Below, piece by piece: positions 51,801-58,562 of a DNA stretch of 64,000 bases. The notes under the pieces were generated by a model. It saw nothing but the letters and a program-made list of their open reading frames with translations. It was not told the origin of the DNA and searched no databases. The DNA is taken from positions 1 through 64,000 of the forward strand of contig CAZECM010000011.1 of assembly GCA_964510785.1 (NCBI GenBank), read 5' to 3'. The position numbers were made by a program, and so were the translations under genes. How positions within the stretch are numbered: position 1 is the stretch's first letter; each line of letters opens with the position of its first letter. This DNA comes from JAAYZM01 sp964510785. GTDB lineage: Bacteria > Actinomycetota > Actinomycetes > Actinomycetales > Cellulomonadaceae.

Positions 51801-52316
51801 GTTGACGTGCACGTGGGCCCACGCCCACAGGTCCGCGGCCGGGGGCAGCGCGGTGGAGTCCTTGACGTCGATCGAGGCGAGCGGCCGCTCGGCGTGCGCG
51901 CGGACCTCCGCGAACTCGACGTCCTCCTCGAGCACCACGAGGGCGATCCACGGGCGCAGCCGCAGCCCGCCGTGGCTCGGGGCCGCGGGGGTGTAGCGCC
52001 ACGGCAGGTCCGGGTCGGTGAGCTCGACGTGGGCGAGGTAGTTGGGCTCGGCGTTGGTGATCCAGTGCCGCGGGTCCGTGCGCACCACGGCCCGCCCGTC
52101 GATGCCGACCACGTCGCCGGGGCCGTAGAGCTGGACGTTCTTGGCCACGGGGACGGGGCCGAGCGCCGCACCGGCGGGGGACTCGCCCGTGATCTTGAGC
52201 CGCACGGCCACCGTCGCGCGGTCGGTCACCGAGGGATCGCCGTCGGCGGACTCGATCTGCCCCCCGAGCCCCTGGCGCAACCACGGCAGGAAGCTGTAGG
52301 TGCTCAGGATGCTCAC
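48810..52316 (-). CDS. giant hypothetical protein with central membrane hairpin (1168 aa)
   Basis: This 1168-residue protein begins MSILSTYSFLPWLRQGLGGQ at a GTG that overlaps the DUF6603 stop (GTGA). The frame is open much further upstream, over the DUF6603 gene, but that part has antisense-like composition. Blocks include RYHAFVVPTFESGRLAGLG (about 220-238), YHRWYFRTGDQGDFEYLVRI (267-286) and WVHELNLDPRHRLAAGFGT (433-451). Two adjacent membrane helices lie in the middle (about 646-693), so the N- and C-terminal halves should be on the same side. The last third contains an acidic EEEAEEEA stretch. No known domain is recognised. Confidence 0.8.
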   Translation of the reverse strand: MSILSTYSFLPWLRQGLGGQIESADGDPSVTDRATVAVRLKITGESPAGAALGPVPVAKNVQLYGPGDVVGIDGRAVVRTDPRHWITNAEPNYLAHVELTDPDLPWRYTPAAPSHGGLRLRPWIALVVLEEDVEFAEVRAHAERPLASIDVKDSTALPPAADLWAWAHVHVNTSLSPANGALVDGDAAAVAARLAAAVASDRDVAYSRLVCPRRLKPNTRYHAFVVPTFESGRLAGLGLDPAGAPHATFSAWEGYGGKPAPATLPLYHRWYFRTGDQGDFEYLVRILVPRPLDARVGVRDVDVRHPGSNIHPVDDPALAGILKLGGALRVPWSSLDPPERKLAEDYENWDQEPPSSAPYPQPFQRDLAAFVNLPDDYAVHPAPEANEDAGLGLDATGDPDPLITSPLYGRWHALTQRLRVDRDGNPLDTDKNWVHELNLDPRHRLAAGFGTRVVQAGQEEYMDAAWGQIGDVLEANRRIRHAQLAQLVSQAWWFSEVSGHLAAKPTRVLRLAAPAHRHVLLADTQVTTTTAFQPAPGTPAVGSSGSATLRHRLATSLAGTTPLSAPMRRITRPGGRLARRLEPGDGEELFARIDAGEVSAAPPKVTPPGLVTTDDVADTVDVPPLPGWVPDPLAGWLLALLRRWRWLHWLVLAIAVLLVVVGLVLLFAVRGAVGITLGVLALALGLVLLALWWALRRSEAALDRADTLRPGGLDVDGVDRLPDAPGFELFEPGGEPPSAPPGSRGDSPTAVRFKDALRDWARLYAASERVGHEPVWARFGTAGITKLAGATAGALEPAKTIPKRIFAGITLPPRVVADLEEDFGEVMAYPRIDTPMYEPLRDLSDEYLLPNLNLIPPNTISLLETNQAFIEAYLVGLNHEMARELLWREYPTDQRGTPFRQFWDVSGARPEPGLDAEAAKESLLDIPELHRWPRASKLGDHDHRERPGDTGEEEAEEEAVLVIRGELLKKYPTAVIYAHKARWDSENGKADPTKERILHPLEAAQEADPPPDLVKTPLYEARVDPDITFFGFDLTVPVAKGGTGDDPDDDAGWFFCIKERPGEPRFGFDIEGEEEFETVSDIAWSHVGTAEGGFVAATALDPVNLDLVLEPGDTEKIAQQNDDKVAVTAPLSAARWAYLTYQSPVLVAVHAAEMLPKPKPADADPDTP

Positions 52317-55300
52317 GGGGCCACCCCCACGGCCTCGTAGGCGGGAACCACGTGGAACGCGCCGACGAGGCTCGCGTCCGCCGCGACCTGGGTGGCGAGG
52401 TAGTCGTTCGCCTGGTTCGCGTTGAGGAACGTCGCGACGACGGCGTTGTCCACGGTGCTCGCGAGCGCGAAGCCCTCGGGCGCCGTCGTGACCTTGTCCG
52501 CCCACGGCTGGGCCTGCGCGAGCCGGGCCGCCGAGAGCGCGTGGTGGGCGAGCGCACCACCGCGCGTGAAGAACCGGAACAGCCCGTCGAGCGCGAGCTG
52601 GAACCGCTGGCGCACGCGCGACTCCCACGCCGTGTCCACGGTGATGAGCTCGTAGCGCACCACGCGGCGCACGAGCGGGCCGCAGCGCACGGGCTCGCCC
52701 GCGGCGGAGAGCTCGATGCCGCCGTGACCGGGCTCGAAGGACTTGCGCGAGAGCCGCTCGGCGTCCTTGAGGTCGTTGAACTGGGCGGGAGCGAAGGACT
52801 CGACCACGTCGCCGCGCTTGGCGAGCCCCGAGTCGTCCACCTCGAGGACGGCGCGCTTGACGTCCTTCGACCTCGCGTTGCCGAGCTTCGAGATCGACTC
52901 GCCGAGCGGGAGCAGCCGCTGGGTGACCTGCAGGGTGCCCACGGGGTGCAGCACGAGCGTGTCCGCGAGCGGGTCGAGCTCGCGCAGCGCGACGAGCGGG
53001 GAGGCGTTGGGCGGCAGGAGGGCGCGCCAGTTCTCGAGCTTGGCGTACTCCGCCTCGAGCAGCGGCAGCACCGAGACCTCGGGCAGTGCGGGGTCCTTCT
53101 TGTCCCCGAAGGTCTCGTCGAAGTCGACCTCGATGTCCCAGAACAGGATCGAGAGGTAGCCCGTGCCGCGTGCGCGCCACGGCGTCGGGCCCGAGAGCTT
53201 GAACGAGAGCCGGATCGTGAAGACGTCGAAGCCGAACACGCGCAGGGAGACGGACGCGCTGATCGCGATGATGAAGGAGAACGGGGAGAAGATGAAGAGC
53301 GCGTCGAAGGCGAGGTGGCCCTGGATGCCGAAGTCCTCGAAACCGAGCCGCAGGTCGAGCCGCGCCCCGAACTGCAGCGTGTTGCTCGTCACCGCGAAGT
53401 AGCCCTCGACGCGGATCTTCGCCCACGGCAGGTCCACGATGCTCACGGCGATGCGCTTCGGGACCGGGACGGGCAGCGGTGGCGGGTCGAAGTCGGGGTG
53501 GAAGCCGCCCACGGAGAGCACGAAGACGGCGTCGTCCCCGAAGGCCGCGACCACGGCCATCTCGCCCTCGATCGTCAGGAACAGGATGCGTGAGTCGTAG
53601 ATCGCGGCGAAGAAGTAGAACCGCTTCTTGTCGAACTCGATCGCGCCGAGGAAGTTGACCTGGAGCACGATGATCGCGGCCTCGTCCGCGGGCAGCGCGA
53701 CGCGCAGGATGCCGAGGATCGCGATGTTCCCGGGGATCTCGATGACGATGCCGAGGGAGAGGCTCGCGAGCGTGGGCGTGCCCCAGCCGATCTTCGCCAT
53801 GGGGCCGATGACGAACGTGCCCTGCTGCGGCGGGAAGAACGCCTTGAGGTCGGAGATGATGCGCTGCGCGTTCGCGACCACGTCCTGCGGGAACATCACC
53901 GAGGCGATCGCGTTGGTGCGCACCCCCTCGACGAGGGCGGGCAGGTTCGTCGTGCGGTGCAGGCCGAGGATGCCGCCGACGCCGAGCAGCGTGAACCCGA
54001 AGCCGAGCTGGAACCCGGCCCCGAACTCGGCCGTGATCACGATGAGCAGGGAGAAGCCGTCCGAACCGTCCGGCATGCGCGTCGTGATGAGGCCGATCGC
54101 CTTGACCGAGACGATGTTCGCGATGTCGAGCTCGAGCACGCCCGCGTACTCGCCGCGCTCCGTGTCGATGTAGAGGTAGCCGCCGCCCTTGACGATGCCC
54201 GCGTCCACGGACAGGCCGATCCCGTTGGGCGGCTTGAACGCGAAGCCGAGGTCGAGCGGTCCCAGGTTGCCGCCGTCGGGCGGGAACGTGAGCTTCGCGA
54301 CGACGCCGATGCGGTCCACGGCGGCCTGGAGCGGGCCGAGGTTCGCCGAGAACGCCCCGGACAGCTCGATGGGCACGGCCGGCCGGCCGCCGTCGTCGGC
54401 GATCGACACGCGCAGGTAGAGGGTGACGATCTCGATGGGACCGAGCTGGATGTGCGTCGGTACGGCGACCTCGATGCCGCCGCTGCCCTCGATCTGCAGG
54501 CCCTTCGACGGCGACCACAGGGCCGCGAGGTCGAGGTTCGCGTCGATGCCGAAGCCGCCCGCGACCGTGCCGATGAAGCCGTCCGCGTTCGAGAAGTCGA
54601 TGACGAGGCGCCCGCCCTCGAGCGCCATGCGGATGCGCGGCTCGATCTCGACGGGCTGGCCGATCCCCGCCGAGCCGGAGACCCCGAGGCCCGCCGAGAA
54701 CTTCATCAGCTCGAGGCGCGAGCCACCCGCCTCGCCGAGCAGGACCATGGGGTCAGGGGTCTTGGTGGCCTGCAGGCCGACGTCGAGATCGAGGGCGACC
54801 GAGCCGCTCGGCGGGGTGATCCGGAGCTCGAGGGGGAAGCGGATGCTCGCGGCGATGCCCGCCTCGAAGCGCGCACCCACCGTGACGGTGATCGACCACA
54901 GCGCGCCGAGGGGGATGGTGAAGGTGACGTCGCGCGTCGCCGGGACGCGCAGCAGTGCGGTGAGCGCGGGCGGGCTCACCGTCTGGTCGGTCGAGAGCCG
55001 CAGCACGTACGCCTCGAGGATGGGCGGCCCCGTCGGTGGCGTGATGAGGTCCACGGCGAGGTCGAGGCTGTCGAGGAACTTGGCGAGCGGGGCGAACAAC
55101 GCCATCCCGTCGAACCCCGGCTCGCCGAAGCGGAACGCCGTGCGCAGGTAGTCCTCGGGGGCGGTGAGCATCGTGACGAGCAGCCCGATCCGCAGCTCGC
55201 GCCGGAGCTGGGCGGGCCGCACGGGGTCTCCCGGGACCCCCGGGACCGGGGTCTCGGCGACGATCCCCAGCAGCGTGAGGGCCGTGAACACCGCCGCGCT

Positions 55301-55744
55301 GCGCTCGTGGAGGTACTCGAGCACGAGCCACTCGAGCAGCCGGCCGGGCAGCTCGGCCACCTGCTGCTCGAGGTAGGTGCGCTGGGTCGGGGTGAGGCCC
55401 GCGGCGGTCGAGACTGCGGCGTCGAGCGCAGGCTCGAGGGCGGAGATCGCATCGATGACCTGCGCGATCGCCTTGATGAGCGGCACCGACGCGCCGAGGA
55501 TCTTGCTCGCGTCCTCGGTCTCGATCGCCGTGACGAGCTTGACGACGAGGGGCGGGAGGGCCGCGGCCTTGACGGCCGTCGTGGAGATCGCGTTCGCGGC
55601 CGTCGCATACCCGCCGGGGAGCCGCACGCCGAGCTCGCTCAGGAACTGGGCGGTGCTCGGGCCCGTGAGTTTCTCCTCGAGCGGGGCCAGTGCGCTCGCG
55701 AGCTCGCGCGCGATGACCTCGAGCGTTCCGGGCTGCGCGCTCAT
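52313..55744 (-). CDS. DUF6603 domain protein (1143 aa)
   Basis: This 1143-residue protein has an Ala/Leu-rich helical N-terminus (1-230) and a long beta-rich middle. The segment from about 485 to 890 matches DUF6603 as I know it: FPPDGGNLGPLDLGFAF, LGFGFTLLGVGGILGLHRT, GPMAKIGWGTPT, VLSVGGFHPDF, YFAVTSNTLQFGARLDL and SGPTPWRARGT. The C-terminal 250 residues are mixed. No signal peptide is seen. DUF6603 has no established function; the alternating Gly/hydrophobic strands look like an elongated beta structure. It starts four bases after the subtilase stop and overlaps the next gene. Confidence 0.85.
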   Translation of the reverse strand: MSAQPGTLEVIARELASALAPLEEKLTGPSTAQFLSELGVRLPGGYATAANAISTTAVKAAALPPLVVKLVTAIETEDASKILGASVPLIKAIAQVIDAISALEPALDAAVSTAAGLTPTQRTYLEQQVAELPGRLLEWLVLEYLHERSAAVFTALTLLGIVAETPVPGVPGDPVRPAQLRRELRIGLLVTMLTAPEDYLRTAFRFGEPGFDGMALFAPLAKFLDSLDLAVDLITPPTGPPILEAYVLRLSTDQTVSPPALTALLRVPATRDVTFTIPLGALWSITVTVGARFEAGIAASIRFPLELRITPPSGSVALDLDVGLQATKTPDPMVLLGEAGGSRLELMKFSAGLGVSGSAGIGQPVEIEPRIRMALEGGRLVIDFSNADGFIGTVAGGFGIDANLDLAALWSPSKGLQIEGSGGIEVAVPTHIQLGPIEIVTLYLRVSIADDGGRPAVPIELSGAFSANLGPLQAAVDRIGVVAKLTFPPDGGNLGPLDLGFAFKPPNGIGLSVDAGIVKGGGYLYIDTERGEYAGVLELDIANIVSVKAIGLITTRMPDGSDGFSLLIVITAEFGAGFQLGFGFTLLGVGGILGLHRTTNLPALVEGVRTNAIASVMFPQDVVANAQRIISDLKAFFPPQQGTFVIGPMAKIGWGTPTLASLSLGIVIEIPGNIAILGILRVALPADEAAIIVLQVNFLGAIEFDKKRFYFFAAIYDSRILFLTIEGEMAVVAAFGDDAVFVLSVGGFHPDFDPPPLPVPVPKRIAVSIVDLPWAKIRVEGYFAVTSNTLQFGARLDLRLGFEDFGIQGHLAFDALFIFSPFSFIIAISASVSLRVFGFDVFTIRLSFKLSGPTPWRARGTGYLSILFWDIEVDFDETFGDKKDPALPEVSVLPLLEAEYAKLENWRALLPPNASPLVALRELDPLADTLVLHPVGTLQVTQRLLPLGESISKLGNARSKDVKRAVLEVDDSGLAKRGDVVESFAPAQFNDLKDAERLSRKSFEPGHGGIELSAAGEPVRCGPLVRRVVRYELITVDTAWESRVRQRFQLALDGLFRFFTRGGALAHHALSAARLAQAQPWADKVTTAPEGFALASTVDNAVVATFLNANQANDYLATQVAADASLVGAFHVVPAYEAVGVAP

Positions 55745-55748
55745 CGGC

Positions 55749-58424
55749 CTACCCCGCCGCGTCGATCGACTCGGGTTCGGTGCCGAGCTCGAGGGCTCCG
55801 AGTCCCGCGAGGTCGAGGCCCGGGAGCGCGAGGAGGAGCTCGCGGTGGCGGGTCACGTCGGTGCGCAGCGGCAGGCTGCCTTCAACGGCGAGCTCGTCGA
55901 GGAAGCGCGAGAGCCCGCTGCGCACGTCCTTCCCGTCGATCTCGGCCGGGATGCGCACGGGCTCGCCGGGCGCGGTCTGGACGATCGCACGCAGCAGGGC
56001 CGGGCCTGCCATGCGGTGCCAGGCGACCGTGACCCGGCGGCGCGTGGCCACGAGCCGCTGGGCTTCGTCGAGGTGGGTGCTCACGAGTGCCGCGGCGAGC
56101 TGTCCCGTCGGGGTCGCGAGGACGGCGGCGCGGAGCTGCTCGAACCGCGCCGCAGCGGCGCCACCGGGGGCGACGGCGGCCCGGGCCGCGGGGACGCGCG
56201 CGGGCAGGCGGGGGGCGTCGTCGTCGATCGTGGCCGTGAGGTGCGCACCGCCCTCGTCGGACGCGACCGCGGCCGCCGCCGTGACCGCCGCCTCGGCGTT
56301 GACGATGCCGGCACCCCACTCGAAGTCCGGCTGGGTGAGGGCCGAGCTGGGGTCCGGGTCGTCGGCCGTGTCACGCAGGAAGGTCCGGATCTGATCCCAC
56401 GTCAGGGTGCGGTTGCGTTGCAGGAGCAGGGCGACCACACCGGTGACGTGCGGGGCGGCCATGCTCGTCCCGGTCATCGTGACGTAGAAGTCGGCGCAGC
56501 AGTCGGAGCAGATCCCGGTGTTCCGCGCCCCCGACCGCGCGGCGACGATGCCGACGCCAGGGGCGGCGAGGTCGGGTTTGGTCTCACCGGCGGGCCTGTC
56601 GTCGATCGTGGGGCCGCGACTGGAGCTGCGGTCCAGGGTCGAGTTGCGGTAGTCGTAGGACGCGACCGTGACGGCGTGCCGCGCCGTGCCCGGGGTGTTG
56701 AGGGTGCGCATGAGGTCCTGGTCGGTATTCGCGAACCGCGGGTGTGGGTCCTCCTCGTCGAGGTGGACCCACGCGTCGACGTCGACGGCGTGCCCCGCGG
56801 TCTCCGTGAACGTGACGACCCACTCCCCGTGCGGGATCGACCCGCCCGACGGTGGACCGATGCGCACCGCGATGCGGTGGCGGCCCGTCATGGGGACGTT
56901 CAGGGTGCTCGTGACGTCGACGGTGGCGCCTTCGAGCGTGTCCGAGACGCTGTTGCCCGGGGAGGGTGCGGGTGCGAGCGGCGCGGCGAGGGCGGCGCTA
57001 CCGGGCGAGGTGAGCTCGAACGTGAGCCGCGCGTCACCGCCGTACCAGATCCAGAACCAGTCGTCGACCGTGTCGTCGGGGGCGATGACGATCGTCATCG
57101 TGGCGCTCCCGCTCGCGGCGATCGTCTTGCGGGAGTGCAGGCCACCACCCGGGAAGGGATGCACTTCCGGGTGGTCGTGGTCGTAGGGTTCGCCGTCGTT
57201 CCCGGCGGCGATGACGATGGATCGGGCCGCGGGTGTCGCCTCGAGCAGCGCGTCGAACTGTCGCTCGTCCCACTCGCTCCCGTTGTGTGCGCCCGTCTGC
57301 CCACCGAGACTCAGGTTGACCACGGCGCCTCGGTCGGGCGGTGTCGCCGTGGCGCGCTCGGCGGCCTTGGTGAAGATCCACTCGACGCCGTGCACCGTGT
57401 CGATGTTGTCGAAGGTCGTCTTGACGACCATGAGGTGGGCGTTCGGGGCGACGCCGACGTAGTAGTTGTCCCCGTGGCACGAGTCCTCCTGGGTGGTGCC
57501 GGACTGCGAGCCGTCGCCCGCCGCGATCCCCATGACGTGCGTCCCGTGCCCATCGGCGTCCCACGTGCCCGCGACGTTCGGTGGTGCCGCGAGGGCGTCG
57601 TTGATCTGCTGCTCGGTGTACTCGCGGCCGCGTTCGATGCGGATGCGCGCCCCGTCTGGTGTGATCGTGCTGTTCGTGACGGACAGGGGCTCGACGTCCT
57701 GGTGCAGGTACTGTCCCGCGAACTGCACCTTGACCGGGGAACCGGGGAGCGGGCCGCCCGTCACGAGCACGTCGCCGGGGTCGATCGCGGCGAGTCCTTC
57801 GAGTGCCGCGCGGACCTGGGAGGCGGTCGCGTCGAAGCCGAGGGGCGTCGTCGTCTGCTGGGCCTCGGTCGGCGGCGTCCAGGTGATCGTGAAGGCCCCT
57901 CCGGCGGGGGAGCCGTGCCCCTCGAAGGCGTACGGCGAGGTCGTGTCGAGCAGGTTGAGGATCCGGGTGGTCCCGTCCGCCTTGCGGAACGCGTGGTGGA
58001 AGATGTCGATCCCCGTGTCGACGACCCCGACGATCACGCCCGTGCCGTCGAGCCCGAGCGCGCCCGTACGGACCACGTCGGCCTTCGTCGCGGGCACCGA
58101 GGAGTGCAGCGTGGGTGCCGCGTTGTGGCTGAGCTCGATCGTGCGTACGCCGTCGACCTCGGCGAGGGCGGGGACGTCACGGGGCACGACCTCGCCCGAG
58201 GCGGCGTCCGTCCCGTGCCAGTGTGCGGGGGAGAGGCCCGCGCGCTCGACCTCCCCGCGGTCCGCGCCGTCGAGGTCGAGCAGCACCCTCAGAGGGCTCG
58301 TGGGGTCCACCGCGTTGGGGTCCTCGGGCGGGAGCTCGCGCGCGACCGGACGGGGGTCGAGCTCGTGGGCGATCCCGAGGTCGGAGAGCAGCGCGCGCAA
58401 CCGCGGGCCGAGGACCGCCGTCAT
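55749..58424 (-). CDS. S8 family subtilisin-like serine protease without signal peptide
   Basis: This 891-residue subtilase has its catalytic triad at Asp136 (VVDTGID), His293 (DGHGTHV) and Ser654 (TGTSMAAPHV), with oxyanion Asn409 (AAGND). Between Asp and His there is a roughly 65-residue insert with FDATASQVRAALEGL and VTGGPLPGSPVKVQFAG, a repeat type seen in surface proteins. A Cys cluster (CSDCC) precedes the Ser. A C-terminal helical extension (about 725-891) follows. No Sec or Tat signal is visible, unlike most S8 proteases, so it may act inside or leave with the operon products. It is the first gene of the giant-protein operon; agagg lies upstream of the ATG. Confidence 0.9.
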   Translation of the reverse strand: MTAVLGPRLRALLSDLGIAHELDPRPVARELPPEDPNAVDPTSPLRVLLDLDGADRGEVERAGLSPAHWHGTDAASGEVVPRDVPALAEVDGVRTIELSHNAAPTLHSSVPATKADVVRTGALGLDGTGVIVGVVDTGIDIFHHAFRKADGTTRILNLLDTTSPYAFEGHGSPAGGAFTITWTPPTEAQQTTTPLGFDATASQVRAALEGLAAIDPGDVLVTGGPLPGSPVKVQFAGQYLHQDVEPLSVTNSTITPDGARIRIERGREYTEQQINDALAAPPNVAGTWDADGHGTHVMGIAAGDGSQSGTTQEDSCHGDNYYVGVAPNAHLMVVKTTFDNIDTVHGVEWIFTKAAERATATPPDRGAVVNLSLGGQTGAHNGSEWDERQFDALLEATPAARSIVIAAGNDGEPYDHDHPEVHPFPGGGLHSRKTIAASGSATMTIVIAPDDTVDDWFWIWYGGDARLTFELTSPGSAALAAPLAPAPSPGNSVSDTLEGATVDVTSTLNVPMTGRHRIAVRIGPPSGGSIPHGEWVVTFTETAGHAVDVDAWVHLDEEDPHPRFANTDQDLMRTLNTPGTARHAVTVASYDYRNSTLDRSSSRGPTIDDRPAGETKPDLAAPGVGIVAARSGARNTGICSDCCADFYVTMTGTSMAAPHVTGVVALLLQRNRTLTWDQIRTFLRDTADDPDPSSALTQPDFEWGAGIVNAEAAVTAAAAVASDEGGAHLTATIDDDAPRLPARVPAARAAVAPGGAAAARFEQLRAAVLATPTGQLAAALVSTHLDEAQRLVATRRRVTVAWHRMAGPALLRAIVQTAPGEPVRIPAEIDGKDVRSGLSRFLDELAVEGSLPLRTDVTRHRELLLALPGLDLAGLGALELGTEPESIDAAG

Positions 58425-58535
58425 CGACGTGGCCTCTGCTGAGAGCCCCGCGCGCGAGTGATTCGCACCTTATCCCCCAAATGGGTGAATTCCTTCGGAG
58501 GATAGACCCGCGACGTCGCGCCCGCATCCGCAGGC

Positions 58536-58556
58536 CCCGCCCACCTGCTGGGCGGG
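58536..58556 (-). terminator. hairpin terminator between alpha-galactosidase and the giant-protein operon
   Basis: A perfect 8-base stem cccgccca/tgggcggg with a 5-base loop lies seven bases after the alpha-galactosidase stop on the minus strand. It separates that gene from the S8 protease gene, whose promoter should lie between 58425 and 58535. Confidence 0.65.
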
Positions 58557-58562
58557 CGTGGA

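Noticed and set aside
52317..54518. Upstream extension of the 1168-residue gene to 54518
   Set aside because: This part overlaps the DUF6603 coding sequence in another frame and is Arg/Gly-rich. The GTG at 52316 overlapping the previous stop gives a clean N-terminus.
41443..58424. Assigning the giant-protein operon to a known contractile injection or toxin-complex system
   Set aside because: No sheath, tube, baseplate AAA ATPase or Tc-type motifs could be recognised by eye, so the label is not supported.
55377..58442. A 1021-codon open frame on the plus strand over the subtilase gene
   Set aside because: The opposite strand encodes an intact S8 protease with catalytic motifs. This frame shows only shadow composition.
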